Notes under the pieces: generated by a model | Seen by the model: the letters and a program-made list of their open reading frames with translations, nothing else | Told to the model about the DNA's origin: nothing | The model's database searches: none | NCBI GenBank assembly: GCA_023846275.1 | Contig: JAIUJO010000189.1 | Coordinates: 533,771 to 597,770 of the forward strand | DNA from: Vanilla planifolia | Taxonomy: Eukaryota > Streptophyta > Magnoliopsida > Asparagales > Orchidaceae | DNA: 64,000 nt | Direction: 5' to 3' | Program-made: the position numbers and the translations under genes | Shown: positions 24,587-36,169 of the stretch, piece after piece | How the letters are laid out: each line of letters opens with the position of its first letter | Position numbering within the stretch: position 1 is the stretch's first letter

Positions 24587-26379
24587 TGCTTTATTATATA
24601 TTTACTTAATATTAGAAGAATACTTCATTATTATTTTGTGATTATTTATGTTGACAATTTGCTATAATTTGAAACAAGGGGATTGGGATGAAACAAATGT
24701 GGTTATACCCATCTCCATGAGCTTTATCTATTTAACTATTATTTTTTATAATTTTAAATATTATTTTCTAAGGGTTTGGCATGCTCTCAGAGACATTTTG
24801 ATTCATAGCTAAGTTGATGATTTAGGATGTTACACTCATTTATCTTAGTGCCTTGGAATGCAACTTTCATATATAACTTATCTTATTTCTTTTTAATTTT
24901 TTAATTGGTTTGCATGTACTACTATGTAAATCTTTATTGCTTTGCATGTGATTTTCGAATCACTTTAATCTAGTTGTATTACATTGACTTAATTTATCTC
25001 ACTTATGCTTCAATAAATATTAACTTAATTTTTAAACAACAATCTTTTTGTATACATTTATATATTAATAATAGCAAAAGGCTATTTCAATATTAAAACA
25101 TATGTAAATGATATCATGCTATGCAAATGCTCATATCATTATGTCATTGCATAATGTTAGATTAGAGTTTAATAAAGCAACTTCTTATATCATAATTAAT
25201 TAGTTATGGTTTCTAATGGTTTTGAGGTATTGCTTTCTTGGACACTCCTTTTTCTTTATCTTCTCTTCTCAACTTTTATACAATTCATGTTATATTTTGT
25301 CATCATTGCCACTTTTTATGAAAAAGCACTTACAATAACTATTTCAAATAATGTTTAAACAAGACTATGTATTTTAACAATTTTAGCTTCATATTATATA
25401 TTATGATCTCTATATCAAATCATATGATCCTGGCATATATAGGCCAAATTACTGATTATATGGGAAATCTCTATTAGACCTTCTTCTAAACTTGCCATAT
25501 TCATTTGATCAGCTCATCATACTTGTATTATGTTAACAATCACTTATCAAAGAAAGGATTAAATAAGGCAATTATTATTGTGTCTTTCCTAAATCAATTG
25601 TATTTGTTTAGTTAATTTAGCACACTAAAACAATGATCAACTAACTGAGCCATTTACACAAAGACAAAGCCCCATCACTGGCTATCTTTTATAGATTGTA
25701 TCAAATGATTTGATTGATTGCTTGGTTGAATCATAACAACTAAAAACTAACAAACTCAACCATAAATACACCAAAATCACACAAGATCCACTTCCAAAAC
25801 ACCCCAAATAGCAAATATATGATTTATGAAGATGAACTCAATTATGAACTTACCTAAAGATGTGATTCTAGTAAAGTGAGGTCAAAAATTTTTTTTCTTC
25901 ATTTTGCTTTTTTTTTCCTTTTTCTCTTCATGCTTCATTTATGCACTACTAAACTTTGCCAAAATGCTCGAGACAATAGAGAGCATTCTATTATTTAATA
26001 AGAGGATTATTTTATTATTTAATCTAAATTTCTTATCTTTTTATATTTTTTTAATTTTAATTATTTATAAAAATTTTAAATAGTTTTTGAAAAAGATAAA
26101 CCGCTTACATAAAGATTTCTCAAATTGAAACCTTCATGATAATATAGTCAGATTTTGTATTCTGTCATTACTATCTTGGCATGCTTTTTAAAAAGCTTAT
26201 TCATCAAAAAATTCTCAAGTTTCAAATATGGCATGCACAAACTAAATAATTTAAAGTAATTTAGAAGGAATTTTTAAGTTAATAAAAAAGACTGTTACAT
26301 ATGCACTTTGTTATCAAAAAGAGAGATTGTGTAAGCTTTGGCCGTAACTCCAATTTAGTTGAAGAGAAGAAAAGAAAAT
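24587..26379 (+). repeat. Candidate 5' LTR of old Gypsy host element
   Basis: Direct repeat with 46839-48704. Matching blocks include GCTTTATTATATATTTACTTA, GAAACAAATGTGGTT, TTGGACACTCCTTTT, GAGCCATTTACA and ATATGCACTTTGTTATCAAA. The two copies enclose the old Gypsy gag-pol remnants in the correct orientation. Left edge TGCTTTATT is TG-starting; the right edge is defined only by loss of similarity (after GAAAATG), and no primer site follows. This copy lacks about 65 bp present in the other near 48185-48250. Divergence is substantial, so it is much older than the two nested elements. Confidence 0.6.
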
Positions 26380-26424
26380 GGGCACTTCGTCAAAAGTCTT
26401 TAACAAAAGTGTTTCAATGGCATT

Positions 26425-26711
26425 AGGAATATGAAGGAGTTAGAGAATTTCTCATAGAATAAGGAGCAATACTTAATCTACGCATGTGTTGGAGACATAG
26501 AAAGTGATCATTTTTAACATGTATCACATCAGAGATGCGAAAGTATGATGAAAAATGTAGAGTGTTGATGATGCAAATGATGGAAGGATGAAAATTTATA
26601 CATAAGAAAAATTCAAAAGAGAAATAGAAGATAAATTTCTCGCTTACAACATTTTGTGGATGGCTTGTGATGCCTTCAAAAGGTTAAAGCATAGAGGATT
26701 CATGAAAGATT
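26425..26711 (+). pseudogene. Old Gypsy gag, segment 1 (before Copia insertion)
   Basis: Plus-strand reading shows degenerate plant Ty3-gypsy gag: ELENFS then NKEQYLIYACV, further on KFKREIEDKFLAYN, and KRLKHRGFMKD right up to the Copia insertion point. Stops and frame changes are common. The homology begins well inside a normal gag, so the leader, primer site and gag N-terminus have been deleted between the LTR and this segment. Confidence 0.8.
26707..26711. other. Target-site duplication AGATT (Copia, left)
   Basis: AGATT directly precedes the left LTR and is repeated at 35356-35360 right after the other LTR. A perfect 5-bp duplication, typical of Copia integrase. Confidence 0.93.
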
Positions 26712-28598
26712 TGTTGGAAAATGCCGGTTACAAGAGGGGGGGGGGTGAATTGAACCGTTCACAATAATTAAACGTAACAGAGTAAATTTAATCTTGAATT
26801 TGTGCGCTTAAGAAATAAAATAGCAAGGCACACGATTTCAAGTGGTTCGGCAAAACCTTTGCCTACATCCACCCCCAGCTAACCTAGCCGGGCTTCACTA
26901 CCAATCCAATGCCTTTTGCCCAACCGACGGGTAGGCCAAAAACCCTCACAGCACCCAATCACAAGATTGGTCACACACAAATACAACTGCTTGGTTTTCA
27001 CAACCAAGACCACAATACACCGTCATCGTCAATTTTTATTTGGCAAACAAATTTTCTTAAACAAAATTAAAATTCCACAGACCCTACAACTTGTGAAACA
27101 AAGTGGCACAAAAAAAATTTCTTTGAAATTAAAATTAAAATAACCCAAACGCACTTCTGACCGCGCCCAAACAGGACAAAGCCCAAATCGCGTTTGCGAA
27201 GGCGTTGTTCTGTTTTCGTGTGGAAGAAGTGTTTCGGAGAAAATTTGGTCTGAAATTCGACTCAACAAAAATTCGAAACAGGTAAGTTGAATTCCGAAAA
27301 GTTAATAGAGACTCCAAGGCTTGAAACGAGAATCACAGTTGGTGAAGATTGATCGAAAAATCAAGATCCGCGAAGCTTGGTTAATGGAAAAGTTTTGCAG
27401 TAATTTCCACCTCAATCTAAGTAGCTAAGAAGAGTATGAGATGTAGTTAAGTAAGCAATTGTAAAGTAGAAACGAAAAGGGATGAAACCGTGCAAATTTG
27501 AAGCGAAAGGAACGCGTTTCGTTTCGATCCGAGAAGGCTGAGGAAGACGATGAACAGTAATTCCAGTGATTTTTGTCCGTCTTTGCAGGGATTTTTCCAG
27601 TTCTTTTTTCTAACCAAAATCCCTCGAATTCAATCCTTCTTATAGAAGGAGTTCGTGCAATTGAACGTTAGTTCCAACGGCTAGAAGAGGAGAAGAAAAT
27701 AATTTTAAAACATATAGCCGTTGCGCCGGAAAAGCAAAAAAAAAAAGGAAAGCCGAAAAAGAGAAAACGCTTTTAAGTTTTAGTCCCACATTTCCTGTTG
27801 GTAGGGAGAAGTAGCGCATATATTAGTTCACCTTTCTTTTGCCTTCAGCCGAAAATATTGGGGTTGGCTGCCCCCAGGTGCGGTTGGGAAGTCAATACCC
27901 AACCCGACCTGTTTAGAGCATAACGGGTCAAGTATGACCCGAACCCGAATTAGGAACTCTGGCTTGTGTTTGCGCCCTTATAATCGTCCCCTTAGGTTCT
28001 CGCCTGGCGGTTCGGCTTGGTTCCGGTTCGGCGTTAACCGAAACCTTTTTGCCCCGGTTTGGCGTAAAGCCAAATTTTTAATTAAATCGGAAATAAAATT
28101 TTGAAAGCTTTAACACTTACGAAAATAGTCGAAAACGCTTTAATAAATAATAATAATTATAATTTTATTTAAACCAAAATAAATATGGTGTAAAATGTTG
28201 ATTATACAAGTCAAGGACTTGTTTAATCACAACACCTTCTTAAATGTAAGCCTCATACGTAGAGTTGCACTAATACGATATATAAAATCGTATGGTACAA
28301 CCCTTAGGCAATTAAAACTTGAAAAATACATTTATATTGTGCCACACAAACAAAGTTGTAGGTTTTACATTGTGTCCTAAAAAAAACTTATACACCTCCA
28401 TAATGGCTGCCACACCATCTGGAGTACCAGGGTCTGCTCATCACGATCAAAGTTGTTGGTAACTTCCTTCAATCATCTTCCAAGTCATTTGAGCTTCATG
28501 TCACTCTAATACTGTAACAAATACTCAAGCAAACAATTAGAACAACAATACACTGTTTTGTTATCATCAAATTATCATTTAGGCCATGGGGTTTAATA
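26712..28598 (-). repeat. Copia 3' LTR (left copy)
   Basis: On the plus strand it starts TGTTGGAAAATGCC and ends GTTTAATA, where the other copy has GTTTAACA, so a C-to-T change hit the terminal CA. It contains a G10 run at 26736-26745, a palindromic TATA-like site TCCTTCTTATAGAAGGA at about 27634-27650, and a GGGGTTGGCTGCCCC hairpin at about 27860. Confidence 0.95.
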
Positions 28599-28611
28599 AT
28601 CTCCCCCTTTT
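28599..28611 (-). other. Copia polypurine tract
   Basis: The minus strand reads AAAAGGGGGAGAT immediately before the 3' LTR, the expected plus-strand primer of a Copia element. Confidence 0.92.
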
Positions 28612-28716
28612 GATGATAACAAAACCCACAAATTTATTATAAAAGTAAACGGTAACAATTATTGTAAACAATCACTCCCCCTGAATCTAATCACTTTTCT
28701 CTCCCGCTTTTTGGTA

Positions 28717-31700
28717 TCACTCAAAAGGGTTGAGGATTCCAAGGGACAATCTAAGTCTGATAAAGAGTTCTGTGTGCAATGGTTTAGTGAAGATATCTAC
28801 GAATTGATCTTGAGAGGGAACAAAATCAAGTGTGATAAGCTTATTTTGTACTTGCTCTCTAATGAAATGAAATCTAAGATCAATGTGCTTAGTGCGAGAA
28901 TGATGAACGGGATTTTTGGTAAGACATATAGCACTAGCATTATCACACAATATAGGAATTTCACTTAGATGAATACCATAGTCAAGTAGTTGTTGCCTAA
29001 TCCAAAGTACTTGGGCTACACAACTCCCTGCCGCTATGTATTCAGACTCGGTTGTTGAAAGGGCAACACAGTTTTGTTTTCTACTAGCCCAAGAAATCAG
29101 TGAATTCCCCAGAAATTGACACATTCCTGAAGTACTTTTTCTATCAGTTTTACTTCCAGCAAAGTCTGCATCTGAGTAGGCAATTAAATTGAGGCTTTCT
29201 TCATTTTTGGGGAACCATAGTCCTAAAGTAGATGTTCCAAGAAGATATCTAAAAATGTGCTTCACAGCTTGCAAGTGTGATTCTTTAGGACATGATTGAA
29301 ACCTAGCACACAAGCAAACACTAAGCATAATATCAGGTCTACTAGCTGTCAAATAAAGAAGGGAACCTATCATGCCTCTATATAGCTTTTGATCAACTTC
29401 CTTCCCCTTCTCATCCTTGTCTAATGAAATTGATGTGGCCATGGGGGTTACTCTAGATTTACATTTATCTAACCCAAACTTTTTGAGTAATTCTAAAGTA
29501 TACTTAGTTTGAGAGATAAAGATACCTTGACTTACTTGCTTAATCTGTAATCCTAAGAAAAAAGTTAACTCTCCCATTAAACTCATTTCAAATTCATTTT
29601 TCATCATATTTGAAAACTCCATACAAAGATCTTCATTTGTTGCACCAAAAACTATATCATCAACATAAATTTGACATACTAATTGATCATCTTCAAAATT
29701 TTTGAAAAATAAAGTACTATCTATTTTGCCTCTTCTAAAACCATTTGATGTCAGAAATGTACATAGCCTATCATACCATGCTCTAGGAGCTTGTTTTAAA
29801 CCATACAAAGCCTTCTTTAATTTGAAAACATAATCGGGCTTTTCAAAATCCTCAAAGCCAGGAGGTTGCTCTACATAAACCTCCTCATTAATAAACCCAT
29901 TCAAGAAAGCACTCTTAACATCCATTTGATATAACTTGAAATTCTTATGACAGGTATAAGCCAAAAGAATCCTAATGGCTTCAAGTCTGGCTACAGGAGC
30001 ATATGTTTCATCTACATCTATCCCTTCAACTTGTGAGTATCCTTTGGCTACTAATCTAGCTTTATTTCTAATCACATTGCCATTCTCATCTAGCTTGTTC
30101 TTGAAAACCCACTTAGTTCCTATAACTGATTGATCACTAGGTCTAGGGGTCAATTCCCATACTTGATTTCTTTCAAATTGATTTAGTTCCTCATTCATGG
30201 CAATCAACCAAAACTCATCATTCATTGCCTCATCTATTGTATGAGGTTCAAGGGTGGAAACAAATGCGGAGTGGTTGAAACTTCCCCTTGTTCTAACATT
30301 ATCCCTCATATCTCCAATAATTTGCTCAACTGGATGACTCTTCTTATACTTAAAGGTATTGGAACTTGATGGATTTTCACTTTCAATTTTTTCTATATTC
30401 GTATTTCCATCAAGATTTAATCTTCCTAAAACTTCTAAGTCATCATCAAGATGATCACTAGTTGTTGGCTTAAGTGGTTCTTCATCAAAGGTCACATGAA
30501 TTGATTCTTCCACTAAGTGTGTAACTTTATTATACACTCTATATGATCTACCAGTAGAAGAATATCCCAAAAAGATCCCCTCATCCGATTTAGGATCAAA
30601 TTTACTCAATTCTCTCTTACCATTATTCAAGATGTAACACTTGAATCCAAAGACACGCAAGTGTGCTACTTTTGGTTTCTGTCTAAAAATCAATTCATAA
30701 GGGGTCAAATTAATCAAAGGCCTGGCTAAAATCCTATTTAATACATAGCAAGCTGTACTAACAGCTTCGGCCCAAAAGAACTTAGCAACACCATATCCAC
30801 TCAGCATGGATCTTGCTAATTCAACTAAGCTTCTATTCTTCCTCTCTACTACCCCATTTTGTTGTGGTGTTCTAGAAGATGAAAATGTATGTGATACACC
30901 ATGAGTTTCACAAAAATTGGTGAAATTTTCATTCTTAAACTCTCCACCTTGGTCACTCTTAATGGCTATCAAACCTATACCAAGTTCCTTTTCTAACCGA
31001 GTAACCAAAGTTACAAAATTGTGACATGCCTCACTTTTCTTTCTAAGAAATATCACCCATGTATATCTTGAATAATCATCTACTATTACAAAACCATATT
31101 TTTTATGTCCTAAGCTCTCGGGTTCTATGGGACCAAATAAGTCCAAATGCAAAATCTCTAATGGTTTTGTAGTTGTGACATCTTTCTTTGCTTTAAAAGA
31201 AACTCTAGTTTGTTTTCCTAATTTGCACGGTCCACAAGTGTGATTTTCTTCTATTTGAAAGTTTGGTAGTCCTCTAACTAAGTTATACTTAAATATTTTC
31301 CTAATGGTGGAAGAGCTAGCATGACATAACCTCCTATGCCAAAGATATCCATCATTGGTACATGAGGTGAGACATTTGATTCCACTTCCTTCTACAGTCT
31401 TAAGATCTAAAAGATATGTGTTGTTTCTCCTAGATGCCATTACTAAAGGTTTATGATCTCTACCAATTATGCACGAGCTAGAATTAAAAGACACATCAAA
31501 GCCAGAATCACATAGTTGACTAATACTTAAAAGGTTGTATTTTAAACCATCAACTAAAAATACCTTAGAAATAGAAATAGAATAGGTTTCGATGGTACCT
31601 ATTCCGATGACCTTCTTTTTAGTATTATCTCCTAAGGCAACATCTCCTCCATCAAATTCTTTAAGATATGTGAAAAGACTAGGATTACCGGTCATATGTC

Positions 31701-31737
31701 TTGAGCATCCACTATCTAAATACCACATGCCCTCCAA
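28717..31737 (-). CDS. Copia Pol: protease, integrase, RT, RNase H
   Basis: 1,006 uninterrupted codons from an internal Met; the true polyprotein begins in gag. Protease active site DSG at residues 8-10 ([13 protein letters not shown]). Integrase zinc finger H134-H139-C168-C171, catalytic D199, D262 (KSDQGGEF) and E298 (QQNGVVERK). [12 protein letters not shown]606 in [11 protein letters not shown], and YVDD at 691-694. RNase H: D856 (YSDADFAG), E897 (STTESEY) and D932 (CDNASA). All catalytic residues are present and the length suits a full Copia pol, so the enzymes could be active if translated. The reading frame is the same as gag but separated from it by stops at 31774 and about 31765. Confidence 0.95.
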   Translation of the reverse strand: MEGMWYLDSGCSRHMTGNPSLFTYLKEFDGGDVALGDNTKKKVIGIGTIETYSISISKVFLVDGLKYNLLSISQLCDSGFDVSFNSSSCIIGRDHKPLVMASRRNNTYLLDLKTVEGSGIKCLTSCTNDGYLWHRRLCHASSSTIRKIFKYNLVRGLPNFQIEENHTCGPCKLGKQTRVSFKAKKDVTTTKPLEILHLDLFGPIEPESLGHKKYGFVIVDDYSRYTWVIFLRKKSEACHNFVTLVTRLEKELGIGLIAIKSDQGGEFKNENFTNFCETHGVSHTFSSSRTPQQNGVVERKNRSLVELARSMLSGYGVAKFFWAEAVSTACYVLNRILARPLINLTPYELIFRQKPKVAHLRVFGFKCYILNNGKRELSKFDPKSDEGIFLGYSSTGRSYRVYNKVTHLVEESIHVTFDEEPLKPTTSDHLDDDLEVLGRLNLDGNTNIEKIESENPSSSNTFKYKKSHPVEQIIGDMRDNVRTRGSFNHSAFVSTLEPHTIDEAMNDEFWLIAMNEELNQFERNQVWELTPRPSDQSVIGTKWVFKNKLDENGNVIRNKARLVAKGYSQVEGIDVDETYAPVARLEAIRILLAYTCHKNFKLYQMDVKSAFLNGFINEEVYVEQPPGFEDFEKPDYVFKLKKALYGLKQAPRAWYDRLCTFLTSNGFRRGKIDSTLFFKNFEDDQLVCQIYVDDIVFGATNEDLCMEFSNMMKNEFEMSLMGELTFFLGLQIKQVSQGIFISQTKYTLELLKKFGLDKCKSRVTPMATSISLDKDEKGKEVDQKLYRGMIGSLLYLTASRPDIMLSVCLCARFQSCPKESHLQAVKHIFRYLLGTSTLGLWFPKNEESLNLIAYSDADFAGSKTDRKSTSGMCQFLGNSLISWASRKQNCVALSTTESEYIAAGSCVAQVLWIRQQLLDYGIHLSEIPILCDNASAICLTKNPVHHSRTKHIDLRFHFIREQVQNKLITLDFVPSQDQFVDIFTKPLHTELFIRLRLSLGILNPFE

Positions 31738-31773
31738 GGTCCCATTAAGAAGGCATGCCTGAAATTAATAGAA

Positions 31774-33015
31774 TCAAGGATTAGAAATTTGAACCCAAAC
31801 TTGTTTAGGTTCAGGTTTTCTAATGTTATGAGTAGGATAGGTAGGACAACTCCCCTTTCTCACCCACATATAACTACTATTTCTAGAAAAAATATTTGTT
31901 CGAATTTTACAAAATTTAGAAATATGTCCGGGTTTCTTGCAATAATGACAAGTATAAAATTGCTCATAAGAATTTGAATTATGTGCATTTCTAGAAACAT
32001 TTCTATAATCATGTGTATTACTATGCAAAGCATGGGATGTGCACTTCATATGCAAGTCTTTAAAATCTGAAAATTCTTTAACTAAACTAGCATGTGAAGA
32101 TATTAATTTAACATGCTCATCTTCCTTAGTTTGTAGGTCATGTAAATGAGATGTAATTTTTTCATTGAGATATTCACACAAACCTACATAGTTTTCATGC
32201 TCATTCTTCAAATTTTTGTACTTCTTAAGCAATTTTTCATACTTGTTGCAAACATAAAGCAATTTATCTTGTAATTCTGAATATGAAAGTGAACATACCT
32301 CAGATCGTGATGAAGAAGCTTCTTCTTCAAGTTGATCTTCTTGGTTAGCCATAAGACAGATAAGACCTTCATTCTTGTCATCATCACTTGAAGTAGATTC
32401 TTCAGAATCACTCCAAGCCACCTTTAAAACCTTCTTCTTCATCTTTTTGTCAATCCTTGACTTTTCTCCTTTCTGTTGCAAAGAGGGGCAATAGACTCTA
32501 ATATGGCCAACTTTTCCACATTCATGACAAATGGGTTCACCCCTATTACTCCTTTTGGTTCTCCAATCATTTCTTCTTCCTTTTCCTGCATTTTGATTTC
32601 TCAACAGACGAGTTAGTCCTTTAACAACCATGGCAACATCATCCTCACCTGATTCTTCTGTAGCAGATTCATCATTAATCTTTAATGCAATTGACTCCTC
32701 CTTCTTTTTCCCTTTAGCTTTCTCCACAGCATCTTCTTCAGATTTCCTTCTCTCCATTTCCATCTCATTGTTCATTAGTTCACCAAGCAAATCATCCAAG
32801 GACAATGTAGACAAATCCTTGGATGCTTTAATAGCTGTCACCAGTGGATCAAACTCCCTTGGTAGTACTCTTAAAATCTTCCGTACCTGTTCATCATTTG
32901 ACAAAACTTTTCCAAGACTAACTAAGCCATTAGTAATGTTAGTAAATCTCGTAAACATATTTTTAATAGATTCATTTGGAGAGATTCGAAACAATTCATA
33001 ATCATGTACAAGCAT
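31774..33015 (-). pseudogene. Copia Gag, main part, with zinc knuckles
   Basis: Continues the gag frame after the stop near 33022: HDYELFRISPNESIKNMFTR, then KILRVLPREFDPLVTAIKAS and LDDLLGELMNNEMEMERR (UBN2). A CCHC knuckle CHECGKVGHIRVYC lies near residue 164, then an acidic/coiled region (SDSEESTSSDDDKN) and a second knuckle-like CHYCKKPGHISKFC close to the end. Ends at a TGA after VWVQISNP. The Met used here is only the first after the stop; the natural start is at 33414. Confidence 0.85.
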
Positions 33016-33021
33016 GTTAAT

Positions 33022-33414
33022 TTAGTTTTCTTTAACTAGAGAAGTCCCTTCATAGGTTACTTCAAGCATGGTCAATATCTCATGCGCTGTATCAAGGTTC
33101 ATAATCCTATTGAACTCGCGTGCATCGAGTCCATAGTGAAGAATGTTTACAGCACGTGCATTGAGTTGGACTCGTTGTTTCTCCTCAGGGGTTAACTCAG
33201 AAATTTCTTTCCTAATAGAAACATTGTTAATGACTTTTGTAGGAAAAGTAAAAGGACGACGAACAATTTCCCAAAGGTCAATATCAACAGATTGAAGATG
33301 TGCTCCCATCCGGTTCTTCCAATATAAATAATATTCGCCATAGAAAAGGGGTGGCCGGTTGGAAGAAGCACCTTCCCCAAGTTTGGCACCGGCATCAATA
33401 AAATTTTGAGCCAT
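33022..33414 (-). pseudogene. Copia Gag N-terminus, cut by stop
   Basis: ATG at 33414 lies 37 nt downstream of the primer site, the natural gag start. It reads SSNRPPLFYGEYYLYWKNRM, then LWEIVRRPF, VQLNARAVNILHYGLDAREF and EVTYEGTS, ending at a TAA after LVKEN. The next codons continue the same frame into the 33015 segment, so a single stop divides gag. A local rearrangement of an A run near the stop could explain it. Confidence 0.88.
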
Positions 33415-33450
33415 GATCTTGTCTTTCAGATTTCTCCTTTAGACTTTAAC

Positions 33451-33464
33451 TGGCTCTGATACCA
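33451..33464 (-). other. Copia primer-binding site (initiator tRNA-Met)
   Basis: The minus strand reads TGGTATCAGAGCCA two bases inside the 5' LTR, the standard plant initiator tRNA-Met primer site. Confidence 0.96.
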
Positions 33465-33466
33465 AT

Positions 33467-35355
33467 TGTTGGAAAATGCCGGTTACAAGAGGGGGGGGGG
33501 GTGAATTGAACCGTTCACAATAATTAAACGTAATAGAGTAAATTTAATCTTGAATTTGTGCGCTTAAGAAATAAAATAGCAAGGCACACGATTTCAAGTG
33601 GTTCGGCAAAACCTTTGCCTACATCCACCCCCAGCTAACCTAGCCGGGCTTCACTACCAATCCAATGCCTTTTGCCCAACTGGTTGGTAGGCCAAAAACC
33701 CTCACAGCACCCAATCACAAGATTGGTCACACACAAATACAACAGCTTGGTTTTCACAACCAAGACCACAATACACCGTCGTCGTCAATTTTTATTTGGC
33801 AAACAAATTTTCTTAAACAAAATTAAAATTCCACAGACCCTACAACTTGTGAAACAAAGTGGCACAAAAAAAATTTCTTTGAAATTAAAATTAAAATAAC
33901 CCAAACGCACTTCTGACCGCGCCCAAACAGGACAAAGCCCAAATCACGTTTGCGAAGGCGTTGTTCTGTTTTCGTGTGGAAGAAGTGTTTCGGAGAAAAT
34001 TTGGTCTGAAATTCGACTCAACAAAAATTTGAAACAGGTAAGTTGAATTCCGAAAAGTTAATAGAGACTCCAAGGCTTGAAACGAGAATCACAGTTGGTG
34101 AAGATTGATCGAAAAATCAAGATCCGCGAAGCTTGGTTAACGGAAAAGTTTTGCAGTAATTTCCACCTCAATCTAAGTAGCTAAGCAGAGTATGAGATGT
34201 AGTTAAGTAAGCAATTGTAAAGTAGAAACGAAAAGGGATGAAACCGTGCAAATTTGAAGCGAAAGGAACGTGTTTCGTTTCGATCCGAGAAGGCTGAGGA
34301 AGACGATGAACAGTAATTCCAGTGATTTTTGTCCGTCTTTGCAGGGATTTTTCCAGTTCTTTTTTCTAACCAAAATCCCTCGAATTCAATCCTTCTTATA
34401 GAAGGAGATCGAGCAATTGAACGTTAGTTCCAACAGCTAGAAGAGGAGAAGAAAATAATTTTAAAACATATAGCCGTTGCGCCGGAAAAGCAAAAAAAAA
34501 AAGGGAAGCCGAAAAAGAGAAAACGCTTTTAAGTTTTAGTCCCACATTTCTTGTTGGTAGGGAGAAGTAGCGCATATATTAGTTCACCTTTCTTTTGCCT
34601 TCAGCCGAAAATATTGGGGTTGGCTGCCCCCAGGTGCGGTTGGGAAGTCAATACCCAACCCGACCTGTTTAGAGCATAACGGGTCAAGTATGACCCGAAC
34701 CCGAATTAGGAACTCTGGCTTGTGTTTGCGCCCTTATAATCGTCCCCTTAGGTTCTCGCCTGGCCGGTTCGGCTTGGTTCCGGTTCGGCGTTAACCGAAC
34801 CCTTTTTGCCCCGGTTTGGCGTAAAACGAAATTTTTAATTAAATCGGAAATAAAATTTTGAAAGCTTTAACACTTGCGAAAATAGTCGAAAACGCTTTAA
34901 TAAATAATAATAATTATATTTTTATTTAAACCAAAATAAATATGGTGTAAAATGCTGATTATACAAGTCAAGGACTTGTTTAATCACAACACCTTCTTAA
35001 ATGTAAGCCTCATACGTAGAGTTGCACTAATACGATATATAAAATCGTATGGTACAACCCTTAGGCAATTAAAACTTGAAAAATATATTTATAATGTGCC
35101 ACACAAACAAAGTTGTAGGTTTTACATTGTGTCCTAAAAAAAACTTATACACCTCCATAATGGCTGCCACACCATCTGGAGTACCAAGGGCTGCTCATCA
35201 CGATCAAAGTTGTTGGTAACTTCCTTCAATCATCTTCCAAGTCATTTGAGCTTCATGTCACTCTAATACTGTAACAAATACTCAAGCAAACAATTAGAAC
35301 AACAATACACTATTTTGTTATCATCAAATTATCATTTAGGCCATGGGGTTTAACA
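33467..35355 (-). repeat. Copia 5' LTR (right copy)
   Basis: TGTTGGAAAATGCC to GTTTAACA, 1,889 bp, intact TG/CA ends, G11 run at 33491-33501. Nearly identical to 26712-28598. Confidence 0.96.
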
Positions 35356-35360
35356 AGATT
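35356..35360. other. Target-site duplication AGATT (Copia, right)
   Basis: Perfect partner of 26707-26711. Confidence 0.93.
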
Positions 35361-36169
35361 ATGTAAAGAAATTTAGTTCTTTGATTCTATATATTCAAAA
35401 TATATCTAAGAAAGATAAGCATTTCAACTTCTTATATTGGCTACAACTATGGATACAATTGGAACTTTTTTTTGGTAAAATGTGAAAGGCGTATCAAGCA
35501 TAATCATTATTATCGATGCACTTGTAGACTAAGTGTCTCCAAAGTTTTAGATGCCCTTCAAAATCTAGAGGAAATGACAAAGAAAAGAAACGAGAGTAGA
35601 AGTGGGATGCCAAGAAGTTTGGTAGGCACGAGAAAAATGAAGGGAATGAAAGCAAACATTATCTTCTTTCCAAGGTACAAATAACTCTAATAATCAACAA
35701 GGTTGTTCCTTGTGTAATGAACCTCATCATGCTCAAGATTGTCCTAAGCGAGAGAAGCTTAATGCTCTTATGGTTGAGAAAACCAATGAGGAATTTGATC
35801 GAGAAGTTGTTGTACTTGTCAATCTTTTGTAAATGCTCGATCCTTTAATGGTTGGTCTAATCAACTATTAAACACAATGAGTAATGAGGTGATAGTTACG
35901 CACTCTATGTTGATGCACATCTTGATTAAAGCAAATGGACAAGAAATTATAGCCATGGTTGACATGGGTGCGACACATACATTTGTGGATACTATGCTTG
36001 TTTAGAAATATATATTAGAAGTGAGATATTTATCTAATTTTCTAAAAATAATGAATGCAAAGGTTCAACTTATGGTAGAAATGGCCCACGATTTATCTTT
36101 AACTTTGGAAAGTTAGACATGAAAGATCAACTTGTTGGTGAATCCTTTGGATAGTTTTGATTTGATTCT
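35361..36169 (+). pseudogene. Old Gypsy gag end, zinc knuckle and protease, segment 2
   Basis: Directly after the Copia TSD the plus strand reads YVKKFSSL and then KKDKHFNFLYWLQ, resuming the gag cut at 26711. Further on: CSLCNEPHHAQDCPKRE (CX2CX3HX4C knuckle, about 35706-35755) and the protease stretch with VDMGATHTFVD near 35960, where the family has Asp-Thr-Gly; the middle residue is Met here. It continues through NPLDSFDLI to the second insertion point. Many stops. Confidence 0.85.
36165..36169. other. Target-site duplication ATTCT (chromovirus, left)
   Basis: ATTCT before TGTTACACC at 36170; repeated at 44842-44846. Perfect 5-bp duplication. Confidence 0.95.

Larger units (their letters stand above)
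26712..35355 (-). mobile_element. Nearly complete Ty1-copia retrotransposon
   Basis: 8.6 kb, minus strand, with LTRs of 1,887 and 1,889 bp, perfect TSD AGATT, tRNA-Met primer site, polypurine tract and a gag-pol reading that stays in one frame from 33414 to 28717. Gag is interrupted by one stop, and the gag-pol junction by two. Order protease-integrase-RT-RNase H places it in Ty1-copia. The LTRs differ at roughly 30 positions by eye (about 1.6%), suggesting a fairly recent insertion. It sits in the gag of the old Gypsy element, so it is younger than that host. Long LTRs with a GGTGAATTG block suggest a SIRE/Tork/Angela-like lineage, but I cannot fix which. Confidence 0.95.

Noticed and set aside
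28711-28968. 85-codon plus-strand frame
   Set aside because: Antisense shadow of the RNase H end of the Copia pol.
32630-33001. 123-codon plus-strand Ser-rich frame
   Set aside because: Antisense of gag coding sequence.
33451-33464. tRNA-like words next to LTRs (also 648 and 41644)
   Set aside because: These are primer-binding sites only 11-14 nt long, not tRNA genes; no cloverleaf or B-box found in the window.
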